63,785 bases of DNA from Bradyrhizobium sp. CSA207 (GCF_029051685.1 NZ_JAACFT010000043.1:1-63785); one strand, 5' to 3'; counted from the first letter of the stretch, positions 50,764 through 59,926 are shown. A program made the numbers and translations. The notes: generated by a model not told the origin, from the sequence alone.

Positions 50764-53490
50764 ATGCGCAACAGCCTTCACGTGATTTCGTGTCTGTGTC
50801 TTGCTCTTTCTATGGCTTTCGCCGACCCCAGTTCTGCAACCGAATACGCACTCGGGCAGCTAAGCCTGGGGAAGCCGCTTACATCCGACTTTAGCACCAA
50901 CTACAAGTGTTCTTCACGGGTGGAATTTTCAGGCGTGACAGAATGCAATTTGACTTCTCCGCCCGCAACGCGCGTAAACATATCCGGAATATTAATCGAG
51001 TCATCGAGCCGGAAAATATTGTACGCGTACAACAAGTCCTATGAGTCCGACGCCCTCGACCGGATAGGAACCCGAGCAATATCAGAAATTTCCACTACGC
51101 TTGGTGGTTCAGCACCGAAGCGATTCTCCCTAGATGGCGCGGTCGTCGCTGTTTGGGGTGACGTCAAATTGGAAAAAATTAGTGCCAATGCTGAGGAATA
51201 CAGTGAACTCAAGGGGCCCATCGAACAACGATATGGATTGCTGATCGATGCGGCCGGTGACTTCAAGGTATCAAAAGACAGGAACCGCGCGATCTACCGC
51301 GTGATCGGCGGAGATGGCTTCCTCATGATTTTGTCGCAAAACAAGCCGAAGCAGGTTCTCGTCCAGCGACTGATCGTTGCAGCTGGAATCCTCGCCGAAA
51401 GAAATTTTAGATCGCAGGCCGATCAATTCCTGGAGAAGGACAAAGGATCCTTGCCGGGTGACTATTCTAAATGGTTCGAGGTAGCGTTCATGATACGCCG
51501 CCTGGCCTTGAACACGACACCGGAAATCGCAAACAGGGCGGTCGATGAAGTTTTTGGCGCGGCTGCGGATCAAAAGTATCGTTCGCACATTTGGGCGCTT
51601 CTTCCGACGAGTGACTTAAGGCACCTGCACGCCGGAGTTTACATGGCTATCGATGTCTTCGGCGAAAAGACGGAATTTCCCGCCATTCGCGAAAGAATCA
51701 TTGCCCAGCTAAACGCTAACCCTGCCGAGCCGTTTTCAGAGCTTCTGTTGTACACGTTGGGACGTTTTGATGACGCGATTCAATTCAACCAAAAATCCCC
51801 GGTGCGTACTGTCCTGGTATACGCAGCAGCTCACTCAAAGCTCAGGAAAATACTTTCAAATGTGTTTCGAACAATTTCTAGGCCTGGCGATCGAGAGCTA
51901 TTACTTGATCAGACGCGTCCCGAATCGTATCTCGATCAGATTGAACCAGAAAATGCTTTGTTCCAGGATGTCGTTTCTGCGAAGTCAAGGAACAAGAATT
52001 ATCAGGAACTTTTGAAAAGAATTGCCGAAAATCAACGCAGGGATGAACTCAAATCTAAGGACCGAACACCGGAGGAGAGGAATATTGAGCTCGCAAAACG
52101 GAATTTCTTCAACGACTCGTTCTATGATGCCGCGACTTCAAAGGACGAATATTTGGACGGCGAGCCATCCCTGACGCAGCACATCCATTACTTGAATCGA
52201 CTGCCTGAGCGTTACGGGTCTCGACCGCTCTCGCAAAAAATACCCGATTTTAACGCACTCACCGATCGCCTGTTGCCGGCATTCGAGGAAGTATCGAACG
52301 ACAGCAGCTCAAAGCATTCCGACGATGCCGCTTATTTCCTGGGGTGGCTTGCGTATCACCGCGGCGACACGAATGTTGCACTGAACAGGTTCGAAACCGC
52401 AATCGCTCTCCTTCCGAAAGTTGTTTCGACGGGCTCCGATGAAGACGATGATCTGGACTACGCAGGCGCTGCTGAACATCAATCCAGTCGCATCTTCCGT
52501 ATGCTGTCCCCTGAAGACGCGCTGAATCGCCTACAGAACAGCAAGGTGTTTTCCTCGCGACCCCTGCTTTGGTACACGGTGTTGGCTCAGCTCTATCATT
52601 CCGGCAAATATCAGTTGGTGATAGACAATGCTCGGCGCGCGCTGCGTGGGTTCGGCGTTACGGTCGAAGATTTGCCGGTCACCACTGATTCCGATCGAAT
52701 CTCGGATGCTTTCAAAACATTGCAATTGGCTCACAGCTGGGAGCTGGAAGACATCACTTATCTCTATCAAGCATCGCGCGAAGCCCAACAACTGGAAGCG
52801 GTCTCGTCTAACATCGACAAGCAATCCCAGCCATCATCAGAAGCTGAAATCAGAAGGATCATAGTCAAATATTCTATGATACGAGATCCCGATGAGCGAA
52901 CTCAAAGGAAGCCAGGTCCAAAGCCGTTACACAGGGATTTGCGCCAGAGTTTGCAGCTTGCGCAGCGGGCGCTCGATCTTTTGCCCCGGGACGCGAGCTT
53001 CCAGAAATTGCGAGAATGGCTGCACTACAAACGAATCACGCTCCTTGCTCAGTTTGATCCGACGAAAGTCGCTGACGCGAACGCCGCATTCCAGACTGAA
53101 TTTCCTGCGTCTCGGCTCCTTGACGACTCCATGGCGGAACAGGTCTTTGCCGAAGCCGTGATCGTAGGTGACATGGCCAAGGCGACGGCCACGTTCAATA
53201 CGCTGCAACAAAAATACGCGGCGGCGAATGCCGTCGACAATGCGTACAGCTGGATGGCGATCGGTTGGACCTGCGTTGGACAACCGGCTAAGGCCCGCGA
53301 GATAGATCAGCAAATCATTCGTCGTTTTGCCCTGACAAGACACGCGCTATTTGCGCGCCAGCGTTTACGCCATCCGCAAGCTTGTGCCGATCTGGAAGCA
53401 CTTTACGCGTGGGACTACCGAGCCATGAATTGGCGTGAACGAAATCGAGTCGATACTAGTCACGACGCTCCGATGGCTCGTCCACGGTGA
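50764..53490 (+). CDS. Large secreted helical-repeat (TPR-like) protein
   Basis: The product has 908 residues with a Sec signal peptide (MRNSLHVISCLCLALSMAFA). An N-terminal region with several Cys (YKCSSRVEFSGVTECNL) precedes long helical stretches with TPR-like pairs, such as DDAAYFLGWLAYHRGDTNVA then LNRFETAIALLPK, and LQLAQRALDLLPRDASFQKL. It is probably periplasmic. Base composition is lower in GC than the neighbouring genes, suggesting transfer. Its 3' end overlaps the converging TIR-STAND-FGE gene by 35 bases. No family name recognised. Confidence 0.72.
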   Translation: MRNSLHVISCLCLALSMAFADPSSATEYALGQLSLGKPLTSDFSTNYKCSSRVEFSGVTECNLTSPPATRVNISGILIESSSRKILYAYNKSYESDALDRIGTRAISEISTTLGGSAPKRFSLDGAVVAVWGDVKLEKISANAEEYSELKGPIEQRYGLLIDAAGDFKVSKDRNRAIYRVIGGDGFLMILSQNKPKQVLVQRLIVAAGILAERNFRSQADQFLEKDKGSLPGDYSKWFEVAFMIRRLALNTTPEIANRAVDEVFGAAADQKYRSHIWALLPTSDLRHLHAGVYMAIDVFGEKTEFPAIRERIIAQLNANPAEPFSELLLYTLGRFDDAIQFNQKSPVRTVLVYAAAHSKLRKILSNVFRTISRPGDRELLLDQTRPESYLDQIEPENALFQDVVSAKSRNKNYQELLKRIAENQRRDELKSKDRTPEERNIELAKRNFFNDSFYDAATSKDEYLDGEPSLTQHIHYLNRLPERYGSRPLSQKIPDFNALTDRLLPAFEEVSNDSSSKHSDDAAYFLGWLAYHRGDTNVALNRFETAIALLPKVVSTGSDEDDDLDYAGAAEHQSSRIFRMLSPEDALNRLQNSKVFSSRPLLWYTVLAQLYHSGKYQLVIDNARRALRGFGVTVEDLPVTTDSDRISDAFKTLQLAHSWELEDITYLYQASREAQQLEAVSSNIDKQSQPSSEAEIRRIIVKYSMIRDPDERTQRKPGPKPLHRDLRQSLQLAQRALDLLPRDASFQKLREWLHYKRITLLAQFDPTKVADANAAFQTEFPASRLLDDSMAEQVFAEAVIVGDMAKATATFNTLQQKYAAANAVDNAYSWMAIGWTCVGQPAKAREIDQQIIRRFALTRHALFARQRLRHPQACADLEALYAWDYRAMNWRERNRVDTSHDAPMARPR

Positions 53491-56368
53491 CTTCGCGCGC
53501 TACGCGAATTCCTATCTGATCGTTACCGTCGTCTCCGAGCGGGTGCCAATCGCGGGTCGCAGAGCGCAGTGCTTTGACATCAGATAGCCAATTCCCGCCT
53601 CGCACCACGCGGCGGCGGTCGCAAGTCGGACCAGTCGTCCATGGCTCTTCCGTTTGCGGCGCGCCTCTATAGGTGTCGTGGAAGCAATCTTCCACCCACT
53701 CAGCCACGTTGCCGTTCATATCTTTGAGCCCGTACTGGTTGGCTCTTAGCAGTCCCACCTTGTGCGGTTGAGGTGCATCCCTTGTATTGCCCGCGTACCA
53801 TGCATACTCGTCGATTTTGCCGTCCGGGAAGGAGTAGTTCGTTGGCTGCCCACCTCGAGCGGCAAATTCCCATTCCGCTTCTGAGAGCAGCCGGTATCGT
53901 TTTCCCGTTATTGCAGAAAGCCACTGCACGTAAGCCTTAGCATCCGTCCAGGATACGTTTACCACGGGCTGTTGGTCGCCTCGTCCCCATTTGCCGGCGG
54001 TGACAGTCGACCTACATCCACCGTGATCGGCGCAGGCGTCCCATTGCGAAAAAGTGACCTCTGTCACCGAGACCGCAAAACTGCGCCTTATCGGCACTTT
54101 CGAAAGCGGACTTTCCCGATTGACATCGGGACTTCCATTTAGGGGACCACCGCGGTCGAGCACCCCTTTGAGAACAAAGATCATGAATGGGCAATCACGG
54201 CATTCATTGAACGGTACGCGAGTTTCGAGGAGCGCGCGTTCCTCGGCTGGCGACTTGGCGTGGACCTGAAAGAGACGATAGGAGGCGTTGCGTAACCGAT
54301 CGAAATTCAGCGCCACCAGGGCTCCCGTTGCAATGATCGCGGCCAGAACTCCGACTACCGTTCGAGAACGATGCTTTGAACGTTTTTCAGCTTTCTCGTG
54401 TTCCGCACAGGCGGTCAAGTAAGCTTGCGCCGAAACGATTTCACGGGCCCAGTTGGGGCCACGAAGCGCGAGCGCTTGCGCCTCGGCCAATCGCGTTTCG
54501 CGATGAACGAGGAAGTCGACCTTGCGCGCACTTAGCGCCTCGGCCCAGTCTGCCGCCGCAAGCCGCACACTATCGAGCAGCAACAGAGCATCTCGATCCT
54601 GCCCGAGAATCTCGGTCAGCATTGTCCATCGGCGAAGCAAGGCTTCATGAGCAACCTCGACCGTCGTGCCCGACAGACTATCGTGTCCGTTAGGCGCACG
54701 TTGGCCAACTTTCTGATCGCCGGGGCCGTCTGCTCGCACCACCAGGAGCCGGTGCTTGGTCAAGGAACTCGCGAGCGGCAGCAGATCGGGAGATATTTCG
54801 GTGTCCGATGCTGCATATCGCTGCGCTAATTTGCTGTCGCGATTGATGCGTACCAGTCGGGGCACGAACAGTTTCCTCAACGCCTCGCGACGTTCGCTGT
54901 CGGGGCGGCCCGTGTATCCGGCATCGCGAAAAGCCTCGTTCGCTTCCATTTCGATCGCTTTTGCGAGTCCGCCGGATCGGTCAAGCTGGGAAAGTCCGAT
55001 GACGGGTTCACCGGCATACTCGAGGATCATCCGCTGGAGCACAAAGGCGAGCAAGGGCAATGCGTCGGCCTCGCCGGCGAAATCGGATTGTAACTTCTCT
55101 ACCAACAGCGCGTCGAACACCGGCGAATCGGGGCCTACTTTCCGGCGTAGAATTTCGGCCGGCTCGCGAATGATCGTGCTGATTTCGCCTTGCGGAACGG
55201 GGCCCAGACTAAGCGGCGCCAGTTCGACTCCTATCAGCGCCTTGGCGTTCTGCATTGCGCTGTAGGAATCCGAGCGGATAGTGGTAAGGATCAGCGCTTC
55301 GCCCGCGTCGCTTGCAGCACGTGATATCCGCAGCAGCTGCTCGATCTCAGCATTTGTGCCGCTCCCGAAAATCTCCTCGCTTTGGTCCAGGCAGACGACC
55401 GGCAAAGGCAACGGCGGCTTCAGCAAAAGCGCACGCTTGGCGGCCGCCTGGCGCAGTTCGCTCAAAAGGTCAATGAACGCAGCCTCGTTTCGCAGCCGCT
55501 CCCGCAATTCGCTGCGGCTCGTGCGCAACGCGAAACGTTGGTGAACGTCCTGCAGCGCCACCAGCAGGCCTTCCCGTCCTTCTATGGGCCCGCCGAGGGC
55601 GGCCCGTATCGGCTTCAGCGGCAGCCACTGCGCGTCGTCGCGCAATAGCCGGGGCCACAGTCCCGCGCGCAAGAACGACGATTTGCCTGATCCCGAGGCG
55701 CCAAGGATGACCCCAACCCGAGGCGAATTGCGCGCTGCGAGCCCGCGTAAAGCGTCCATGCCACGGACCAGATCCGCGTTTCGGCCGAAGAAGACCGCAG
55801 CGTCTTCAGGCTCTAGCGCTTCGAGCCCCCGATAAGGCAAACGCCAGCCGAATAAGCCCTTCTCATCTTGCTGCAGCTCGAACGTTTCGGGCCCCAGACC
55901 GGCCTTTTGCAAGCCGCTCTTGAGTTGCGCAAGCGCCGCCTTGGCGATGTGGACCGGCCACTGCTGCTGTGTTTGCGGGTGGACGGCGATGAAGCGCTCG
56001 GCCGGCTCTCCCTTCAACCGAATGACCTGCCACTGCGCTGTGAGGCCGCCTGGCAGACGCTCGAGCGGGGTGTCGTCGATGATCAGTGCGAACAGCTTTT
56101 TGTTGTATTTATTGGAAATCTGGTACTCGTCCTGACACCAGGTCGAGGCAAGCCAGTTGGCAGAGACGACAAGCAGAACCGCCTCACAACGCGTCGCCGC
56201 ATCGGCAAAAGCGCGCTGCCATTTTTGGCCAGCGGATATTCCCCGCTCCGGATCGAGATCGAGAAAGATATCGTCCGACTCGCCCCAGCCTTCGGCTATC
56301 AGCCAGTCTCGCAAAGCGATCGCCCAATCGTCATTGCTACTGGAATGACTGATGAAAAGTCGCGACAC
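53456..56368 (-). CDS. TIR-STAND ATPase-FGE-like protein
   Basis: The product has 970 residues. TIR (1-150): MSRLFISHSSSNDDWAIALR, SANWLASTWCQDEY with catalytic-type Glu81. STAND: FFGRNADL, Walker A GASGSGKSS with Lys229, Walker B VVCLDQSEEIF. A membrane helix (VVGVLAAIIATGALVAL, about 665-682) precedes an FGE/SUMF1-like domain (about 720-960): RSFAVSVTEVTFSQWDACAD, RYRLLSEAEWEFAARGGQ, GLKDMNGNVAEWVEDCF, RRRVVRGGNW, IGIRVARE. It shares the STAND-helix-FGE core with the gene at 36484-39579 but has TIR instead of DUF4062. Confidence 0.9.
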   Translation of the reverse strand: MSRLFISHSSSNDDWAIALRDWLIAEGWGESDDIFLDLDPERGISAGQKWQRAFADAATRCEAVLLVVSANWLASTWCQDEYQISNKYNKKLFALIIDDTPLERLPGGLTAQWQVIRLKGEPAERFIAVHPQTQQQWPVHIAKAALAQLKSGLQKAGLGPETFELQQDEKGLFGWRLPYRGLEALEPEDAAVFFGRNADLVRGMDALRGLAARNSPRVGVILGASGSGKSSFLRAGLWPRLLRDDAQWLPLKPIRAALGGPIEGREGLLVALQDVHQRFALRTSRSELRERLRNEAAFIDLLSELRQAAAKRALLLKPPLPLPVVCLDQSEEIFGSGTNAEIEQLLRISRAASDAGEALILTTIRSDSYSAMQNAKALIGVELAPLSLGPVPQGEISTIIREPAEILRRKVGPDSPVFDALLVEKLQSDFAGEADALPLLAFVLQRMILEYAGEPVIGLSQLDRSGGLAKAIEMEANEAFRDAGYTGRPDSERREALRKLFVPRLVRINRDSKLAQRYAASDTEISPDLLPLASSLTKHRLLVVRADGPGDQKVGQRAPNGHDSLSGTTVEVAHEALLRRWTMLTEILGQDRDALLLLDSVRLAAADWAEALSARKVDFLVHRETRLAEAQALALRGPNWAREIVSAQAYLTACAEHEKAEKRSKHRSRTVVGVLAAIIATGALVALNFDRLRNASYRLFQVHAKSPAEERALLETRVPFNECRDCPFMIFVLKGVLDRGGPLNGSPDVNRESPLSKVPIRRSFAVSVTEVTFSQWDACADHGGCRSTVTAGKWGRGDQQPVVNVSWTDAKAYVQWLSAITGKRYRLLSEAEWEFAARGGQPTNYSFPDGKIDEYAWYAGNTRDAPQPHKVGLLRANQYGLKDMNGNVAEWVEDCFHDTYRGAPQTEEPWTTGPTCDRRRVVRGGNWLSDVKALRSATRDWHPLGDDGNDQIGIRVAREVTVDEPSERRD

Positions 56369-56682
56369 TATCCACCCAATCGCGTCACCGCAGCTAACGT
56401 ATATAAATCAATTCTACCATAAATTGAAGGGGTGCCGCTCCTGAACGCGTGGCGCGGCCCTAGGCTCTGTCGTTTCGCGGTCCTTGTCGTTAGATTCCGG
56501 CCGTTGATGGCCAGCGTGTTGCGGCAGACGTTCAGCGTGAGCGCGTACGGTTAATCCATGTGGTCTCTAGCCACACATCGTTACCACTGGCGCTCCAACG
56601 CTTAATGATTGCAATAACCAGCATACTACATCATAAATAGAAGCGCATTGTCCGACCGGTTGACACTCACGGATCAACGAAC

Positions 56683-57192
56683 ATGGCCTACAACGATCCT
56701 TCCTATGTAGTTTTCGATGGAGACGAGGACAAATGGGCTTATGGACGGATGAAAGGCTGGAAGGCTTTGGAAAACATTGATTTCGATTTCCAAGACGCAC
56801 ACGACTTGGATTCGATGACTAGCCGTGCTCAAGGCGAGAAGTATGTAAAGGGTCGGCTGCGCGGGCGAATGGAAAACTCAACGGCAGTCATTGTTCTTAT
56901 TGGCGAAAAAACTAAAAACTTGCACAAGTTCGTACGATGGGAACTCGACCTGGCGTTGGAGCTTGGCCTTCCTATCATAGCTGTTAACCTAAACGAGAAG
57001 CGCGCCCAGGATCAAGATCGATGTCCTCCAATCATTAGGGACGAATGCGCGGTTCATATTCCGTTTAAAATGAAAGCAATCAAATGGGCGTTGGACCACT
57101 GGCCTTCCGAATTCAGAGGAATGGACACTGCGGCTAGAGCAAAAGGTGCGCGGCACTACAGTGACGAGCAATACAAGGCGCTAGGTCTTTAG
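56683..57192 (+). CDS. ThsB-like TIR protein (MTH538/DUF1863 type)
   Basis: The product has 169 residues. The fold signature is YVVFDGDEDKWAYGRMKGWK, DFDFQDAHDLDSMTSRAQGE, STAVIVLIGEKTKNLHKFVR and WELDLALELGLPIIAVNLNE, with the Glu of RWELDLAL at the TIR catalytic position. This subgroup includes ThsB of Thoeris, which turns NAD into a cyclic signal that activates ThsA. No ThsA is next to it, so it may be an orphan or signal to a partner elsewhere in the island. GC is visibly lower than the chromosomal part, with an AT-rich upstream region 56369-56682. Confidence 0.83.
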   Translation: MAYNDPSYVVFDGDEDKWAYGRMKGWKALENIDFDFQDAHDLDSMTSRAQGEKYVKGRLRGRMENSTAVIVLIGEKTKNLHKFVRWELDLALELGLPIIAVNLNEKRAQDQDRCPPIIRDECAVHIPFKMKAIKWALDHWPSEFRGMDTAARAKGARHYSDEQYKALGL

Positions 57193-57434
57193 TACAGGCG
57201 GGTCTTTAGAGCTGCGGTAATCCAAAAAGGTCGCAGTCTGCAGGCCACCATGTGAACTCGGTCTAGGATTCTTCCGGCAAGCTCGTGAGGTTCGTGACAA
57301 GCCGTCCCCTTGATTTGACCGAAGCAGTCCTTGTAGTGCGAAGAACCGCGCGGTCCAGCATGCGACAAGTCACCAGCCTCGTCATATGACCTGCCGAGTT
57401 CATTCGGGACACGTATTGTGTTTTCGTCGTTTAG

Positions 57435-57653
57435 GCCATTTGCCCAGACGAGTACCCCGAAGATGTTTTCAAGCGCGTCCCGCGCGCCAGCAGCGTCTCA
57501 CGCGACGATTTCCTTGGCGCGCTCGCCGACGCCGGCAACAGCTCTTGGCCGATAACACAACCGAAAAACGCAACTCCAGAAGAGAGCTGGCATAATCAAA
57601 TTTTGGCTTGCAACGCGTTTTCAGAAAGTCATCGAGGGAAATCAAATGGTTGA
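57435..57653 (+). pseudogene. 5'-truncated gene fragment overlapping a TIR fragment
   Basis: Open frame after a TAG at 57432: AICPDEYPEDVFKRVPRASS, VSRDDFLGALADAGNSSWPI, TPEESWHNQILACNAFSESH, ending RGKSNG at TGA 57651. It has no start codon, so only the 3' end of a gene is left. Its stop overlaps the ATG of the TIR fragment by the ATGGTTGA arrangement, a relic of an operon. No family recognised; 57193-57434 shows nothing else. Confidence 0.4.
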
Positions 57654-57786
57654 TCTAGGCAATGTGAATAGCGGCGGGGCTAAATTGCATGTTTTTATCA
57701 GCCACGTCGGCGAGGACATGGACATCGCGCGAGCGCTTCAGAATGCAATCGAAAACTTATGTGATAGGGCCCCGCCGCCGGTTTGA
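57646..57786 (+). pseudogene. TIR-domain fragment, 46 residues
   Basis: The ATG at 57646 (behind GAGGGAAA) opens MVDLGNVNSGGAKLHVFISH then VGEDMDIARALQNAIENLCD and stops after RAPPPV. LHVFISHVGEDMDIARALQNAIE is the first strand and helix of a TIR domain. The remaining 100 or so residues are lost. Confidence 0.6.
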
Positions 57787-57930
57787 CCATTCCAGAAAAT
57801 CACCTCTACCGATAACAGCGGCAGACGGCAGGGTCGTAACGATCTGATCGAGTAGATGGGTGAGACCTCGGCAGAAAGGCAGAAAAACCCCGTATTTCTC
57901 GCCTCTCTCCAGATCGAAGTACGGGACCAT
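57757..57930 (-). pseudogene. Small frame, probably a gene remnant
   Basis: The 57-codon frame reads MVPYFDLERGEKYGVFLPFC, RGLTHLLDQIVTTLPSAAVI, GRGDFLEWSNRRRGPIT. Protein-like composition, but no ribosome site or known motif, and it overlaps the TIR fragment by 30 bases. Confidence 0.3.
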
Positions 57931-58067
57931 GGTGGGATGGCGGAGCGAGAGGGACTAGAACTCGCGAAACGGCTCTGAGCACGTCCAGGTGCACCCTACC
58001 AAGAAGCGGAAGTTCGCGAGAGGATCGCAGATTCAGCGTGGCGACTCGGTGGCGATGCCGGATAAAC

Positions 58068-58095
58068 AAAAAGCCGCTCGTTAGAGCGGCTTTTT
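58068..58095. terminator. Bidirectional rho-independent terminator
   Basis: AAAAAGCCGCTC and GAGCGGCTTTTT form a perfect 12-bp stem with loop GTTA; A and U tracts make it work on either strand. It sits 31 bases from the tRNA fragment. Confidence 0.8.
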
Positions 58096-58126
58096 ATATT
58101 TGCGCTGTAAATACAGCATCTTACTT

Positions 58127-58175
58127 GTTGCGGGGATAGGATTTGAACCTATGACCTTCAGGTTATGAGCCTGAC
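58127..58175 (-). tRNA. Initiator tRNA (fMet) 3' fragment, probable attachment site
   Basis: Read on the minus strand, 49 bases give the anticodon arm TCAGGCTCATAACCTGA (anticodon CAT), variable loop AGGTC, T arm ATAGGTTCAAATCCTAT and acceptor end CCCCGCA plus A. A72 followed by A73 is the initiator-type acceptor end. The 5' half (acceptor 5' strand and D arm) is absent, so it is not a working tRNA. Such pieces are left when an integrase element inserts into a tRNA gene. The 5' side of the piece faces 58176 and onward, which places the element to the right. Confidence 0.82.
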
Positions 58176-58247
58176 AGTGTCCTTAGCGGCCTTGGCGACT
58201 CCCGATGGCGGCAGAGACCATATCCAGCTCAAGAATATTTGGCCCAA

Positions 58248-59327
58248 CTATCTGGTCGGCTCCTGGCCTCTTGTCTTCTCGCGCCCCTCTTTACCGACGC
58301 CCTGCTCCGCGCCGCGACGCCGAGTACTGGCAAACTCCGAAAGCTCGTTCTTCAGCGCATGCCTTTGGGTTTCGACAGCAGGCATGTCTTTGACGAATTG
58401 CCGAACTTGGCGAGCCAACACGTGATCTGCTACCGCTCCGGAGCGCTGTAGCTCAGCGGCATAGTCGAGATATCGCTGCCGGATCGCCTCCTGACGTGAT
58501 TTGATCTGTTCGTCCCAAGGATGTTCGGCGGTCCTGCCGTCCCTCACCTCCGAAAGGACCTCCTTACGAGCAAGTCGATCGACGTCGGGTGTGATCTTTC
58601 GCTTCCGCAAAGCGAGCACCGCCCCGCGATTGGCCTTTCGAACTCGCCCTCGCGTTCGCCGCGGCGTTGCCTCCGCCGCGATCCCGCGAAGCCGGAGTTC
58701 GCCAGCAAACCGCTCGCGCCACGCCTGAAGATCCGCCTTGCGAGGGTTGAGGCGCTTGCCGTCATGCCCGAGGGACCGAACGGTCAAGTGCACGTGGGGA
58801 TGCTTGTTATCAAGATGCTGGACGAAGACGTAGTCGTGATTGTAGCCGAACGTCTCGATGGCAAATGCCCGAGCGGAATCCTTAACGGCGACGGCATCAG
58901 TGCCAGCCGGCATCGACAGAATGATGTTGACCGATAGCGACCCATCGCGGCGGCGCTTATTGTCGAGGCCCGCATCATCCTCCCAGCGTTGCTGCAGATC
59001 TTTCAATCCGGAACGACCCCCCATCGTCGCGCCCTGCTCTGTTTCCGCCTCGAGCTCGCCGTTTCGCGTGATGTATGCGAGGTGCGACTTGAGATGCCCG
59101 ACGCCCTTGGTGCGACCGGTAATCTTGACCATCACCTCTGGTGCTCTGCGCACAATGCGTTCAAGCTTTGCACGCATCGCCGGCGTAAGGCGGCCGGGAG
59201 CGGCTGGATCGGGGATATCCCACTCAGCGCGCCGCGGGCGTCGATTAGGCGTTTCCCAGACATACGAAATCGGCGGAACTTCGGAAGCTAGGTCGGTCGG
59301 CCGAGGCGAGTAACGCCGGCTCATCAT
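58248..59327 (-). CDS. Relaxase/mobilization nuclease (MobP/VirD2-like)
   Basis: The product has 359 residues. The relaxase metal site (three His) is YVFVQHLDNKHPHVHLTVRS. It would nick the transfer origin and attach to the 5' end, starting conjugative transfer. N-terminal pieces KGVGHLKSHLAYITRNGELE and SVNIILSMPAGT belong to the domain. The C-terminal third is charged and helical. The start overlaps the MobC stop (ATGATGA), so the two are translationally coupled. It lies next to the tRNA attachment site at the end of the mobile element. Confidence 0.88.
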   Translation of the reverse strand: MMSRRYSPRPTDLASEVPPISYVWETPNRRPRRAEWDIPDPAAPGRLTPAMRAKLERIVRRAPEVMVKITGRTKGVGHLKSHLAYITRNGELEAETEQGATMGGRSGLKDLQQRWEDDAGLDNKRRRDGSLSVNIILSMPAGTDAVAVKDSARAFAIETFGYNHDYVFVQHLDNKHPHVHLTVRSLGHDGKRLNPRKADLQAWRERFAGELRLRGIAAEATPRRTRGRVRKANRGAVLALRKRKITPDVDRLARKEVLSEVRDGRTAEHPWDEQIKSRQEAIRQRYLDYAAELQRSGAVADHVLARQVRQFVKDMPAVETQRHALKNELSEFASTRRRGAEQGVGKEGREKTRGQEPTR

Positions 59328-59839
59328 CGCCCATCCCAATAGTCGGCGTTGCCATTGAGCGCATTACGAAGCTGCGCGAGCTCTGTTTCAATGACCAATT
59401 TGGTCTCTTGAATTGCGGACAGATCGGGCTCAACCGCCCTGCCCTGCAGCACACTGGTGTTTGCGGCCCGCGCGATTTGGTTGATGTTGCCGCCGATCCG
59501 GTTGAGCTCGCGAACAATCGCGCGAAGCGCGGCATGCTCGTCCGGGGAATGCTGGACCGGCGACGCCAGCCGTGAACGCACTAGCGCGACGATCCAACCG
59601 GTTCGCGTCATGCCACGTTGCTGTGAGACTTCAGCGAGCTGCCGCATCTCGCTCTCGCGAAATCGCACCGTCACCTTCTCCGGTCGCCCGACAGGTAACG
59701 CCGAGATGCGCGGCGCTGGTGCAGCTAGCGCATCAGCCATGAGACGTCGCAGCAGCGCGGATTTGCCGCCCTGGGTAGCCGCAAGAACGGAGAACTGCGC
59801 CGCGACTTCGTCCGAGACGCGAAGCGAGATCAGAGCCAT
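59324..59839 (-). CDS. MobC-family relaxosome accessory protein
   Basis: The product has 171 residues from the ATG at 59839, behind GGAG. An N-terminal ribbon-helix-helix-like part (MALISLRVSDEVAAQFSVLA) and KVTVRFRESEMRQLAEVSQQ precede the MobC signature ALRAIVRELNRIGGNINQIA. MobC binds the transfer origin and helps the relaxase to nick. It is directly upstream of the relaxase gene. An origin of transfer should lie in the 400 bases upstream (59855-60263), but I cannot point to it. Confidence 0.83.
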   Translation of the reverse strand: MALISLRVSDEVAAQFSVLAATQGGKSALLRRLMADALAAPAPRISALPVGRPEKVTVRFRESEMRQLAEVSQQRGMTRTGWIVALVRSRLASPVQHSPDEHAALRAIVRELNRIGGNINQIARAANTSVLQGRAVEPDLSAIQETKLVIETELAQLRNALNGNADYWDGR

Positions 59840-59926
59840 GCACTCCAATCCCATTCGCGGTGTAATACATCGCTGGCGCGAAGCCTATCCTGCACTAGAA
59901 AACGCGAATCTCTCCACCCCCTCCAT

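Noticed and set aside
56683..57192. Complete Thoeris system
   Set aside because: The ThsB-like protein has no neighbouring ThsA (SIR2-SLOG or similar).
58127..58175. Functional tRNA gene
   Set aside because: Only the anticodon arm to the 3' end is present; the sequence at 58176 onward does not supply the D arm or 5' acceptor strand.
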